Shown in pieces: positions 55,773 through 64,000 of a stretch of DNA of 64,000 nucleotides (position 1 is the stretch's first letter; every line of letters begins with the position of its first letter). The stretch comes from Zavarzinia marina. Its GTDB lineage: Bacteria > Pseudomonadota > Alphaproteobacteria > Zavarziniales > Zavarziniaceae. The translations under genes were made by a program, and so were the position numbers. Below the pieces are notes generated by a model. The model made no database searches. It worked only from the letters and a program-made list of their open reading frames with translations, and was not told the DNA's origin. The stretch is taken from positions 992,001 to 1,056,000 of the forward strand of contig NZ_JAKGSB010000001.1 in the NCBI RefSeq assembly GCF_021568905.1. Direction: 5' to 3'.

Positions 55773-56492
55773 TCAGGCTCTGAAACCCGTGGCGACCACA
55801 TACATTTCGGACGAATCGCTGCGGCTGGCGGGCGGTTTCATGTGTTTCACCACGGCGAAATGCTTGCGCATGGTGGCCATGAGCTGGTTCTCGGACCCGC
55901 CCTGCAGGACCTTGGCGATGAAGGCGCCGCCGGGCTTCAGCACGTCGACGGCGAAATCGAGGGCGGCTTCGCACAGCGCCATGATCTTCAGATGGTCGGT
56001 CGCCTTGTGGCCGGTGGCGGCGGCCGCCATGTCGGACAGCACCACATCGGCCGGCCCGCCCAGCAGGGCGCGGAGCCTTTCGGGCGCGTCTTCCGCCAGG
56101 AAATCGAACTGAATGACCTCCGCCCCCGGCACCGGCACGACTTCGGTCAGGTCGATGCCCACCACCTTGCCATTGGGCGCGCTGTCGCCGGGGCGCGAGC
56201 GCACTCGCTCGCTCGCCACCTGGCACCAGCCGCCGGGGGCCGCGCCCAGATCGACGACGACGGCGCCGGCGCGCAGCACATGCAGCTTGTCGTCCATCTC
56301 GATCAGCTTGTAGGCGGCGCGGCTGCGATAGCCGTCGCGCTTGGCGGCGGCGACATAGGGATCGTTCAACTGGCGTTCCAGCCAGCGCGCGGAGGAGACG
56401 GTGCGCTTCTTCGCCGTCTTCACCCGGACGTGGAGCCCGCGCGCCGCGCCGGATTTGCCGCCGCCGCCCTTACTGCCCGAACGCGCGGTCAT
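55773..56492 (-). CDS. rlmE: 23S rRNA (uridine2552-2'-O) methyltransferase RlmE
   Basis: FtsJ-type methyltransferase (239 aa) acting on U2552 in assembled 50S subunits. The K-D-K-E tetrad is visible: [31 protein letters not shown] and [11 protein letters not shown]. The SAM motif is [17 protein letters not shown] basic N-terminal tail ([12 protein letters not shown]) is an alphaproteobacterial feature. The ATG overlaps the ppx stop. Confidence 0.95.
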   Translation of the reverse strand: MTARSGSKGGGGKSGAARGLHVRVKTAKKRTVSSARWLERQLNDPYVAAAKRDGYRSRAAYKLIEMDDKLHVLRAGAVVVDLGAAPGGWCQVASERVRSRPGDSAPNGKVVGIDLTEVVPVPGAEVIQFDFLAEDAPERLRALLGGPADVVLSDMAAAATGHKATDHLKIMALCEAALDFAVDVLKPGGAFIAKVLQGGSENQLMATMRKHFAVVKHMKPPASRSDSSEMYVVATGFRA

Positions 56493-57535
56493 CGTCCGAT
56501 CCCCGCCATCAGGCCCATCAGCACGCCTTCGCGCAGGCCCCGGTCGGCGATGCGCAGGCGCCGTTCGGGCCAGGCCTCGACGATGGCGTCGAGAATGGCG
56601 CAGCCCGCCAGTACCAGATCGGCGCGGTCGCGCCCGATGCAGGGATTGGCCGCCCGCGCCTCGAAGGGCATGGCACGGATGTCGGCGATCACGGCGCGGA
56701 TCTCTTCCCAGTTCAGCCAGCTGCCGTCGACGCGGGAGCGGTCGTAGCGCGGCAGGCGCATGCGCACGGCGGCAAGGGTGGTGACGGTGCCCGAGGTGCC
56801 GAGAAGCTGGAAGCCGTGGTCCGTCACCGCCCGTTCCACCGGATGCTGGCGCGCGAAGGCGGCGAGCGCGCCGCGCACCTCCGCCACCATGCGGGCATAG
56901 ACCGTGTCGTCGACGGAGACGCCGCCGAAATGTTCCGCCAGGGTGACGACGCCGATGGGCAGCGACGTCCAGTCCAGCATCTCCGCCCGGTCGGGCCCGG
57001 TGACCGACAGCCAGGCGAGTTCCGTCGACCCGCCGCCGATGTCGAAGACCAGCGCGCGGCGCCGGTCGGGATCGAGCAGCGGCGTGCAGCCGACGACGGC
57101 GAGCCGCGCCTCTTCCGCCGGCGAGATCACTTCGAGGTCGATGCCGGTCTCGCTGCGCGCGCGGTCCAGGAATTCGGTGCCGTTGGTGGCGCGGCGGCAG
57201 GCTTCGGTGGCGATGGCGCGGATGTGGGTGACGCGGCGGCGCTTCATGCGCCCGGCGCAGATGCGAAGCGCTTCGATGGTGCGGTCGATGGCGGCATCGG
57301 CGATCCGCCCCTGGGAAGCGATGCCCTCGCCCAGGCGGACGATGCGGGAAAAGGCGTCGACGATGCGGAAGGTGCCGTGGCGCGCCGGTTCGGCGATCAA
57401 CAATCGACAGTTGTTCGTGCCGAGATCGAGCGCGGCGAAGACCGGCGGATCCGAAAATTCCGATTTCATGTCCGGCGCGACCGGGCGCGACACGCCGGGC
57501 GCCGGTAGTGGCCCTTCCGGGCGAACATCCGACAA
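56489..57535 (-). CDS. Ppx/GppA phosphatase family protein
   Basis: An exopolyphosphatase/pppGpp phosphatase (about 348 aa) with the ASKHA-fold motif [14 protein letters not shown], then [13 protein letters not shown] and [13 protein letters not shown]. It degrades polyphosphate or converts pppGpp to ppGpp. TTG 57535 has AGAGG upstream; ATG 57586 and ATG 57469 are in-frame alternatives. It is followed by rlmE in a tight operon. Confidence 0.85.
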   Translation of the reverse strand: MSDVRPEGPLPAPGVSRPVAPDMKSEFSDPPVFAALDLGTNNCRLLIAEPARHGTFRIVDAFSRIVRLGEGIASQGRIADAAIDRTIEALRICAGRMKRRRVTHIRAIATEACRRATNGTEFLDRARSETGIDLEVISPAEEARLAVVGCTPLLDPDRRRALVFDIGGGSTELAWLSVTGPDRAEMLDWTSLPIGVVTLAEHFGGVSVDDTVYARMVAEVRGALAAFARQHPVERAVTDHGFQLLGTSGTVTTLAAVRMRLPRYDRSRVDGSWLNWEEIRAVIADIRAMPFEARAANPCIGRDRADLVLAGCAILDAIVEAWPERRLRIADRGLREGVLMGLMAGIGR

Positions 57536-57679
57536 TTGAGACCTCTGACCACCGGCACGGCAAAGGCCGTACCACTTAAGTGTCATGATAGCAGCATTCC
57601 CGCACCGCCGTGAAGCCCCGCCCCGGCGGCGGGCGGCGGTGCCGACAGACCATCGCCACCCCTGAATACTGAGGGTCAG

Positions 57680-57717
57680 ATCAGCAAATCAGACATATCA
57701 GATGTCACATATGATAT
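57680..57717 (+). promoter_or_regulatory. AT-rich promoter and direct/inverted repeats upstream of the XRE gene
   Basis: Three ATCAG copies start at 57680, 57688 and 57697. The inverted repeat ATATCA (57695-57700) - N11 - TGATAT (57712-57717) and the TATATTATAC -10-like region follow. It is probably the operator of the XRE gene. Confidence 0.5.
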
Positions 57718-57735
57718 ATTATACATGATCCGCCC

Positions 57736-58002
57736 ATGATGACCGCCGCGCAAATGCGGGCCGCCCGCGCCCTTCTCGGTATCGACCAGAAAGCCCTGGC
57801 CGAACTGTCGGGCCTGTCGCTGCCCACGATCCAGCGCATGGAGGCCAGCGAGGGCAATGTTCGCGGTGTGGTCGAAAGCCTGACCCGGGTGGTCGAGGCC
57901 CTGGACCGCGCCGGTGTCGACCTGATCGGGGACAATGTGCCGAGCATCGGCGGCGGGCGGGGTGTGCGCCTGAAGGCGCCGAAACCGGCCGAGACTCCCT
58001 GA
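57736..58002 (+). CDS. Small XRE-family regulator
   Basis: An 88-residue protein with a single HTH (MRAARALLGIDQKALAELSG, then LSLPTIQRMEASEGNV). The C-terminus is short and basic. It lies 126 bases before a SulP transporter; XRE-SulP pairs are common in alphaproteobacteria, where the XRE may regulate the transporter. ATG 57739 is an alternative start. Confidence 0.85.
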   Translation: MMTAAQMRAARALLGIDQKALAELSGLSLPTIQRMEASEGNVRGVVESLTRVVEALDRAGVDLIGDNVPSIGGGRGVRLKAPKPAETP

Positions 58003-58128
58003 CCGGTGGAAGACGCGACGGCGACCGAAGGTCGAAAGCCGACGATCCCGCCGCGCTGGTAGCGGCCTGGACGCATCCCGCCCCCTTCCTTCCGAGGACG
58101 GATCGTCCCGTTTCGTGGAGTATCCGTC

Positions 58129-59865
58129 ATGGCCGCAAGGCCCGCCGAACCCGGCTTCATCGAATTGTTCACGCCCAAGCTGGTGACCATCCTGCGGGAG
58201 CGTTACGGCCTTGCCGACCTCCGCGCCGATGCCGTCGCCGGCCTGACCGTGGCGATCGTCGCCCTGCCGCTGTCGATGGCGATCGCCATTGCCTCGGGCG
58301 TCACGCCCGATCGCGGTCTCTATACCGCCATCGTCGGCGGTTTCCTGGTTTCGGCGCTCGGCGGCAGCCGATTCCAGATCGGCGGCCCGGCGGGCGCCTT
58401 CATCGTGCTGGTCGCGCTGACCGCGCAGGTCCACGGCGTCGACGGATTGCTGCTCGCCACCGTCATGTCGGGGATCTTCCTTGCCGCGATCGGTTTCCTG
58501 CGCCTCGGCACCTACATCAAGTTCATTCCCTATCCGGTCACCGTCGGCTTCACGGCCGGGATCGCCGTGATCATCTTCGCCAGCCAGATCAAGGAATTGC
58601 TGGGCCTGACCCTGGCGGGGCCGGAACCCGCCCCCATCATTCCCAAGCTCGAGGCCATGGCCGGCGCCCTGCCCACGGCCAATCCCGCCACCATCGCCAT
58701 CGCGATGCTGACCGTCGCCGTCATCATCGGGCTGAAGCGGCTGCGGCCCCATTGGCCCGGCATGCTGATCGCGGTCACGGTGGCGGCGCTTGCGGCGCTC
58801 GGCCTCGACCTGCCGGTGGAGACCATCGGCACCCGCTTCGGCGGCATTCCGCAGAGCCTGCCCCTGCCCCATCTGCCGCCAGTGAGCCTGGACAAGATCG
58901 TCGAGATGCTGCCCGCCGCGCTCTCCTTCACCCTGCTCGGCGCGATCGAGAGCCTGTTGTCCGCCGTCGTCGCCGACAGCATGAGCGGGCGGCGCCACCG
59001 TTCGAACTGCGAACTGGTGGCGCAGGGTGTCGCGAATGTCGCCTCGGGCCTGTTCGGCGGGATCTGCGTGACCGGGACCATCGCCCGCACCGCGACCAAT
59101 GTCCGGGCCGGGGCGCGCGGGCCGATATCGGGCATGTTGCATGCCCTGTTCCTGCTCGCCTTCGTGCTGCTGGCGGCCCCCCTCGCCTCCGCCATTCCGC
59201 TGGCGGCGCTGGCCGGCGTTCTTGCCATCGTCGCCTGGAACATGATCGAGCGCCACGCCTTCGCCGTCCTGTTCCGCACCTCGCGCGGCGATGCGATCGT
59301 GCTGATGGCGACCCTGCTGCTGACGGTGTTCCGCGACCTGACCGAAGGCATCGTGGTGGGATTCACCCTGGGCGCGCTGCTCTTCCTGCACCGCATGGCG
59401 CAATCGGTGGAAGTCGAGTCCGAAGTGCCCCTGATCGCCGAGGATCGGGCGGACAGCAACGGCAACGGCGGACGCACGCCCTATGATTCCGCCGCCGCCA
59501 GCGATCCGGACGTGGTCGTCCACCACATCGCCGGCGCCTTCTTCTTCGGCGCGGCGGCGAGCGTCGCCGCGGTGCTCGACCGCATAGGCCAGAGCCCGCG
59601 CGCCTATGTCCTGGACTTCGCCGGCGTCCCCTTCCTGGATTCGACGGCGGCGGCGACCATCGAGGGCTTCCTGCGCAAGGCCGAAAGGAGCGGCGCCGAA
59701 GTCTATGTCGCCGGCGCGCGCCCCGCCGTCCGCCGGGTGCTGATCACCCATGGCGTCCGCCCACCCCGCGCCCATTTCACTGCGCGCGTCGCCGACGCGA
59801 CGGAACGCGCGCACCGCCACTTGGCCAGCCTCGTCGCCGAGCCCGGAACGGCGGATCCGGCCTGA
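58129..59865 (+). CDS. SulP family inorganic anion transporter with STAS domain
   Basis: A 578-residue transporter with about 12-14 TM helices (GLTVAIVALPLSMAIAIASG at the start) and a C-terminal STAS domain (residues 475-570, VLDFAGVPFLDSTAAATIEG). It takes up sulfate, bicarbonate or similar anions; the substrate is not known. GGAG lies 9 bases before ATG 58129. Confidence 0.92.
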   Translation: MAARPAEPGFIELFTPKLVTILRERYGLADLRADAVAGLTVAIVALPLSMAIAIASGVTPDRGLYTAIVGGFLVSALGGSRFQIGGPAGAFIVLVALTAQVHGVDGLLLATVMSGIFLAAIGFLRLGTYIKFIPYPVTVGFTAGIAVIIFASQIKELLGLTLAGPEPAPIIPKLEAMAGALPTANPATIAIAMLTVAVIIGLKRLRPHWPGMLIAVTVAALAALGLDLPVETIGTRFGGIPQSLPLPHLPPVSLDKIVEMLPAALSFTLLGAIESLLSAVVADSMSGRRHRSNCELVAQGVANVASGLFGGICVTGTIARTATNVRAGARGPISGMLHALFLLAFVLLAAPLASAIPLAALAGVLAIVAWNMIERHAFAVLFRTSRGDAIVLMATLLLTVFRDLTEGIVVGFTLGALLFLHRMAQSVEVESEVPLIAEDRADSNGNGGRTPYDSAAASDPDVVVHHIAGAFFFGAAASVAAVLDRIGQSPRAYVLDFAGVPFLDSTAAATIEGFLRKAERSGAEVYVAGARPAVRRVLITHGVRPPRAHFTARVADATERAHRHLASLVAEPGTADPA

Positions 59866-59884
59866 TACGTCTCACCTGATCGTC

Positions 59885-61096
59885 TCATCGGCGCTTGGGC
59901 GGCACCTTCATGTCGCGCAGCTTGATGCCTTCGAGGGCGATGCGGAAGGCGCCGCCGCCTTCGCCCGCGCTGTCCGGCGGATCGATCCCCGAATATGTCC
60001 CCACGAGGGCGCCGTCCGGTCCGACCTCGAAGCGGACCACATATCGTCCCGGGCGGTCGCCGGCCATGTTCACGCTCTCGAACGAGACCCGGTCGTCGTC
60101 CTCGTGACGCAACTCGCCCGGCAAGGGGATGAACTTCTCGGGCTTGCCCTCGCCCGGCTTCGCGAAGCCGATGGCGATGCCGACGCCGGGCAGGCGCCTG
60201 GTCCAGATCTCGGCCTCGGGCGGCAGCGTCATGCCGCCCTCCTCCCACATCTCCTCGAGCGTCAGTTTCAGCTTCCATTTGCCGAGCAGGGCGGCGTCGA
60301 GGAACAGGTCCTCGAACAGGACGGCCCGGTAATAGCCCTTGGCCTTGGCTTCTTCGTGGAGCTGTTCGGGCGTGTGCCAGAACTTGAAGGAGACGTCGAG
60401 ATCGATCTGCGCCGCGCGCCAATAGACGACATGGACCAGGGTGATGCAGTCGAAGCCGCTCTCGATCTGGTCGTAGGGCAGCGCCGCCGCTTCACTGTTC
60501 TTGATGCCGTCGATCCATTCGACGCGCCGTTCCACGGACGAGAAATTAGTTGTTTCGAGCTGAAAATGGCTGCCCTCGTAGGGAACGTTCGCGCGGGCCG
60601 CCTCCAGGGCTTCGCGCACGATCGCCCAGCGGCGCGGATCGTCGGTGCCGAGGCCGGGCCAGGCGATGGCCCCGCCCGTCTTCGCCTCCCAATGAAGCGA
60701 CGCCGGCAATTTGCCGGCCTGCGCGCCGTTCGGCAGATAGCCGGTGAACTGCTCGGTGAAGGAGCGCAGCGTGGTGCCGCGCCCGCCGATGGCATCGACC
60801 ACCAGATGGCTGTCGGCGAGGCCGTAGTCGCGCGAGCGGATCAGCACCGCGTCGTAGACATCGGCGAAATCCGCCTGGATGTCGGCCGGCAGTTCCTCCC
60901 AGCGCCCGATATAGATGCCGGCATGGCCCGGAAAATGGACGATGTTGCCGAGCACCACGTCGCCCGGCACGATGCCGATGTCGAAATCGCCGGATGCCCG
61001 CGCCGGACCGCCCATCCCGAAGACGGCGATCCAGAGCGCCGCGACGACGGCGCCGCCCCATGTTCTCCATGCCCGAGTTCTCGATGACCGTCGCAT
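59885..61096 (-). CDS. Secreted permuted NlpC/P60 (YiiX/YebB-like) cysteine hydrolase
   Basis: A 403-residue secreted protein. A signal peptide precedes ARASGDFDIGIVPGDVVLGN. The domain has His in HFPGHAGIYIGRW and the Cys in SGFDCITLVHVVYW, the His-before-Cys order of permuted papain-like hydrolases. A long C-terminal extension (about 170 aa, residues 230-403) is not recognised. It could cut peptidoglycan or lipids. GGGGAGGGG precedes the ATG. Confidence 0.7.
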   Translation of the reverse strand: MRRSSRTRAWRTWGGAVVAALWIAVFGMGGPARASGDFDIGIVPGDVVLGNIVHFPGHAGIYIGRWEELPADIQADFADVYDAVLIRSRDYGLADSHLVVDAIGGRGTTLRSFTEQFTGYLPNGAQAGKLPASLHWEAKTGGAIAWPGLGTDDPRRWAIVREALEAARANVPYEGSHFQLETTNFSSVERRVEWIDGIKNSEAAALPYDQIESGFDCITLVHVVYWRAAQIDLDVSFKFWHTPEQLHEEAKAKGYYRAVLFEDLFLDAALLGKWKLKLTLEEMWEEGGMTLPPEAEIWTRRLPGVGIAIGFAKPGEGKPEKFIPLPGELRHEDDDRVSFESVNMAGDRPGRYVVRFEVGPDGALVGTYSGIDPPDSAGEGGGAFRIALEGIKLRDMKVPPKRR

Positions 61097-61302
61097 GGTC
61101 CCCTCCCCGTCTGTGCTCGTTTCTCCCGATGAGCCTGAACGACGGACAACCGTAGAGCGCCCGCCCGCCGAGGACAAGGCGGGCGCCCGGAAGCGTCGGA
61201 CGGACCGGCGGAAACGCTTCGGCCGGAAACGCCGGGCTTGCCAAGCCCGACCGCCCCGGGGAAACAATGTGTCATCGTCGCGGGATTGATCGTGGGACCG
61301 CC

Positions 61303-61806
61303 ATGCCGACCGAAATGCGCCAGACACCGCGCCTCGCCGCACTTCTGATCGCCGGCGCGCTCTGGGCCGCGCCCGCCGGGGCGGCCGATACGTCGTCGAC
61401 CACGGTCACCATGACGGTGAACGCCAATTGCATCGTCACCGCCAACGATCTTGCCTTCGGTGCCTATAATCCGATGGCCCCCGGCCCGACCGACGGCGCC
61501 ACCACGCTGCAGGTCCGCTGCACCAACACGACCGCCTATGCGGTCAAGCTGAACAAGGGCGCCGGCACCGGGGCCACCGTCTCCCAGCGCCGCATGAGCC
61601 ATGCGCCGTCCGGCACGCTGGTCTATTCGCTCTATACCGATTCCGGCCGCGGCCAGGTCTGGGGCGACGACAGCGGCGGCGCCTCGGTCTCGGGGGTCGG
61701 GACGGGCCTGGCCCAGACGTTGACGGTCTACGGCCGGATTCCCGCGGGCCAATTCTCGACGGCGGGCAGCTATACCGACACGGTTTCGGTGACGATCAAC
61801 TATTGA
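61303..61806 (+). CDS. Spore coat U (SCPU) domain pilin-like protein 1
   Basis: A 167-residue secreted protein. The signal peptide ends near APAGA, followed by TVTMTVNANCIVTANDLAFG and RCTNTTAYAV, the SCPU motifs with two Cys. Related to the CsuA/B subunits of archaic chaperone-usher pili. First gene of a pilus cluster with chaperone and usher downstream. ATG 61315 is an alternative start. Confidence 0.85.
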   Translation: MPTEMRQTPRLAALLIAGALWAAPAGAADTSSTTVTMTVNANCIVTANDLAFGAYNPMAPGPTDGATTLQVRCTNTTAYAVKLNKGAGTGATVSQRRMSHAPSGTLVYSLYTDSGRGQVWGDDSGGASVSGVGTGLAQTLTVYGRIPAGQFSTAGSYTDTVSVTINY

Positions 61807-61924
61807 TCCCTCGGCGTTCACCATGATCCGGTGGCAATCTTAAGCATTTAGTAGCCATTCCCCCATACACTCCTGACGATAAATCGTACGTCGGCGTGCC
61901 GATGTTCACGAAAGGAGTCTATGC

Positions 61925-62434
61925 ATGCGTTCTCTGACGCCAGCCTATTTGGCCCTGGGACTTCTGTTCTCGGGTGCCGCCGGTGCCCTGGCCGCGGACT
62001 ATAACGCGGGCAGTTTCGAGGTCACGGCGACGGTCTCCGATTCCTGCGCGGTGACGCTGAACGATCTCGATTTCGGCGCCTATGACGCCGGCTCGAACAA
62101 GACGGGTTCGACCACCCTCGAAATCACCTGCACCACCGGCACCGCCTATCAGGTCGGCGCCGACAAGGGTGCCAACGGCGCGGATACCTCAAACCGCGAG
62201 ATGAAGCTGACGACCGGTACCGACCTGCTCGGCTATACGCTGACCATCGGCACCAACGGCGGCTCCCATCTGGGCAGCAATTGGGGTGACGACACCGCCG
62301 GCGGTTCGGACACGATCGACGGCACCGGGACCGGCGCCGCCGTGACCGTGACCATCGACGGCGACATTCCCGCCAGCCAATATGTGACCGCCGGTTCCTA
62401 TTCCGACACGGTGAACGTCACGGTCGCGTATTGA
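61925..62434 (+). CDS. Spore coat U (SCPU) domain pilin-like protein 2
   Basis: A 169-residue secreted SCPU protein like the preceding one (FEVTATVSDSCAVTLNDLDF, ITCTTGTAYQVG, and the terminal YSDTVNVTVAY). The 119-base gap before it holds an AT-rich stretch (GGCAATCTTAAGC) and AAAGGAG for ATG 61925. It probably encodes the major pilus subunit. Confidence 0.87.
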   Translation: MRSLTPAYLALGLLFSGAAGALAADYNAGSFEVTATVSDSCAVTLNDLDFGAYDAGSNKTGSTTLEITCTTGTAYQVGADKGANGADTSNREMKLTTGTDLLGYTLTIGTNGGSHLGSNWGDDTAGGSDTIDGTGTGAAVTVTIDGDIPASQYVTAGSYSDTVNVTVAY

Positions 62435-62491
62435 TGTACGCGGAACATCCTCTAACCTGACCGCCACGCGCGGTTCGGACGGGGGGATGGA

Positions 62492-63199
62492 ATGAAGAGG
62501 CTCTGGCCAGTCTTGGCGATGGTGCTGATGGTGGGGCTTGCTGGTCCGACGGCGGCACTCGCCAGTTCGATTCAGGTCTCTCCGATCAGGGTGACGCTGA
62601 CGGCGGCGCAGCCGGTCATGGCGATCTATGTCACCAACGATGGGGACGCGCCGATCCTGATCCAGGCTTCGGTGCAGCATTGGACGCAGGACGAGGGGGA
62701 GGACCTCTATGCCCCGACACGCGACGTTCTGGTCAATCCGCCGCAATTCCGCCTTGCGCCCGGACAGAAACAGATCGTGCGTTTCGGCCTCGTCTCCAGC
62801 AATCTCGCCGCCGCCCCGACCGAAGGCACCTATCGCGCCTTCCTCCAGGAAGTGCCGGAAACCCCGCCCAGCGGCGGCGCCACGCTGCGCACCCTGCTGC
62901 GTATCTCCCTGCCCGTCTTCGTCGCGCCGGCGGGCGATGCCGTCGTCGCCGGCCGCTGGTCGTCACCCGCGCCCGGCATGCTGCGCTACGAGAATACGGG
63001 CAACAGCCATATCCAGTTCGGCGCGATGCGGGTCGTCGCGGGCGAACGAACCCTCGCGACCATCGACGTCGGCGGCTATGTCCTCGCCGGGCAGCATCGC
63101 GACTGGAAATTGTCCGGCGCAGGCACCCTGCCGCCGGGTACGCGGATCACGGCCGAAAGCGATGCCGGTGCGATCGATCAGGGCATCGGCGGCGAGTGA
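62492..63199 (+). CDS. Periplasmic pilus chaperone (FimC/CsuC-like)
   Basis: A 235-residue PapD-like chaperone. The signal peptide ends near LASSI, then ASSIQVSPIRVTL with the immunoglobulin-like strands; the usual lysine/arginine anchors are expected near VTNDGD and PPQFRLAPGQKQIVRFGL. It caps SCPU subunits and hands them to the usher. It overlaps the usher gene start. Confidence 0.88.
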   Translation: MKRLWPVLAMVLMVGLAGPTAALASSIQVSPIRVTLTAAQPVMAIYVTNDGDAPILIQASVQHWTQDEGEDLYAPTRDVLVNPPQFRLAPGQKQIVRFGLVSSNLAAAPTEGTYRAFLQEVPETPPSGGATLRTLLRISLPVFVAPAGDAVVAGRWSSPAPGMLRYENTGNSHIQFGAMRVVAGERTLATIDVGGYVLAGQHRDWKLSGAGTLPPGTRITAESDAGAIDQGIGGE

Positions 63200-64000
63200 C
63201 GGGCTGATTCCCCTCGTCGCCGGCATCGTCGCCGGTTTCGTCGTGTCCGTGCCGGTCGGTTCGATGCCGGCCGCCCGGGCCGAAACAGCGCCCGACGACG
63301 TCTTCCTGGCGGGTTTCGAGGTCAACGGCCGCGCCAGCGATCTCGCCGGCATCCTGCGGCGACGGGGCGACGAATTCCTCATCCGCGATTCGGATCTCGC
63401 CACGCTGCGCCTGAACATTCCGAGCGTGCCCGGGATCGAGATCGAGGGTGACGTCTATCGCCCCGTCTCGGCCCTGAAGCCGACCATGGTGCGTTTCGAC
63501 ACCGAACGTCAGGTCCTGATCCTCGACCTGCCGAGCACCGCGATGCAGGCGATCAGCATCGACCTCGGCCGGCGCCCCACGGCTTTGCCGACGTCCGACG
63601 ACTGGTCGCTGTTCCTCAATTACGAAGCCGCGGTCACCGGTACCGACGACTACGCCCTCGGCAACGGTGCCCTGGAGGCGGCGGTTTCCGGCCCCCAAGG
63701 CACCATCGTCGCGAGCGGCCTCGGCCACGCCCGCCTCGACGGCGGATGGGGCGGCGACGGCGGCGTCGCCGGGCCGCCGCGCGGTGTCCGCCTCGAGACC
63801 CATTACACCTACGACAATCCGCGCGACCAGACGCGGCTCCGCCTCGGCGACGGCGTCACCGGCCGTTCCAGCATCGGTCAGCAGATCCGCTTCGCGGGCT
63901 TCCAGTTCAGTTCCGACTTCAACCTGCGCCCGGGCCAATTCGTCTTCGCGGCGCCGGGACTGAGCGGCTATCTCGACGGCGCCTCCAGCGTGGCGCTCTA
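63162..64000 (+). CDS. Fimbrial usher protein (partial, runs off the window)
   Basis: The frame starts at ATG 63162 (or GTG 63168), overlaps the chaperone 3' end and stays open to the window edge. A hydrophobic signal peptide (AGIVAGFVVSVPVGSMPAAR) is followed by DVFLAGFEVNGR, a typical usher N-terminal domain, and LGDGVTGRSSIGQQIRFAGF, an FimD/CsuD-type segment. Only the N-terminal 279 residues are visible. Confidence 0.82.
   Translation, partial: MPVRSIRASAASDGLIPLVAGIVAGFVVSVPVGSMPAARAETAPDDVFLAGFEVNGRASDLAGILRRRGDEFLIRDSDLATLRLNIPSVPGIEIEGDVYRPVSALKPTMVRFDTERQVLILDLPSTAMQAISIDLGRRPTALPTSDDWSLFLNYEAAVTGTDDYALGNGALEAAVSGPQGTIVASGLGHARLDGGWGGDGGVAGPPRGVRLETHYTYDNPRDQTRLRLGDGVTGRSSIGQQIRFAGFQFSSDFNLRPGQFVFAAPGLSGYLDGASSVAL

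Noticed and set aside
61835-61860. Sigma-54 promoter (TGGCA...GC) before the second SCPU gene
   Set aside because: The GG-to-GC spacing is one base short of the required N10, so I do not call it.

Overview
The window is high-GC chromosomal DNA from an alphaproteobacterium. This is inferred from the protein families, from conserved gene orders (alr-mlaE-mlaF-radA-cvpA-purF, yfgM-bamB-der, ppx-rlmE-guaB-rsmB) and from GC-rich third codon positions. A Rhodospirillales or Zavarzinia-like source is a guess. I see no rRNA, tRNA, CRISPR array, insertion sequence or prophage. Most of the region is core genome with a few accessory islands.

Layout. 1-9.8 kb (+): the end of a cyclopropane fatty acid synthase, then a run of dnaB, alr, mlaE, mlaF, radA, cvpA, purF, an SDR and cysE. 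9.8-14.7 kb (-): rpsU, panB, a YfgM-like protein, bamB and der, with a strong intrinsic terminator between bamB and der. 14.9-22.5 kb (+): a phospholipid-type methyltransferase, Skp/OmpH, an RND efflux pair, an RlmI-like methyltransferase and a DUF1194 VWA protein. 22.5-29.3 kb: NfeD/SPFH, a class I amidotransferase, a Tat-exported protein, and an MMPL/RND exporter whose promoter carries a palindrome, with a TetR gene beside it.

29.3-33.7 kb is the most interesting region. It holds a bufferin-type operon on the minus strand: BufA (DUF2282, four-cysteine copper-binding RiPP precursor), BufB (DUF692 multinuclear iron oxidase), BufC (DUF2063 partner) and a DoxX protein. A small secreted Pro/Ala-rich protein follows. 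Divergent to it are an ECF sigma factor and its NrsF-type (DUF1109) anti-sigma factor. A GTAAC-N16-CGAA promoter-like element lies directly upstream of bufA. This is consistent with a metal-stress circuit like the SigF/NrsF system of Caulobacter.

33.8-45.6 kb: gamma carbonic anhydrase, GST, MscL, a GNAT and ArsC-like pair, an SLC13-type permease, LMW-PTP, a SLAC1/TDT transporter with rhodanese and Crp/Fnr regulator, a PP2C-kinase fusion with a formate/nitrite channel, and a TetR/haloalkane dehalogenase pair. 45.7-47.7 kb is an accessory island: a three-gene XRE module (small cytoplasmic protein, XRE regulator, two-TM protein) with an AT-rich palindromic promoter, followed by seven tandem 16-bp repeats. 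47.7-57.5 kb: MmcQ/YjbR, guaA, two paralogous secreted TPR proteins, a GH13 glucosidase, RsmB-type methyltransferase, guaB, rlmE and ppx. 57.7-64 kb: XRE/SulP pair, a permuted NlpC/P60-like secreted hydrolase, and the start of a Csu-type chaperone-usher pilus operon that runs off the window.
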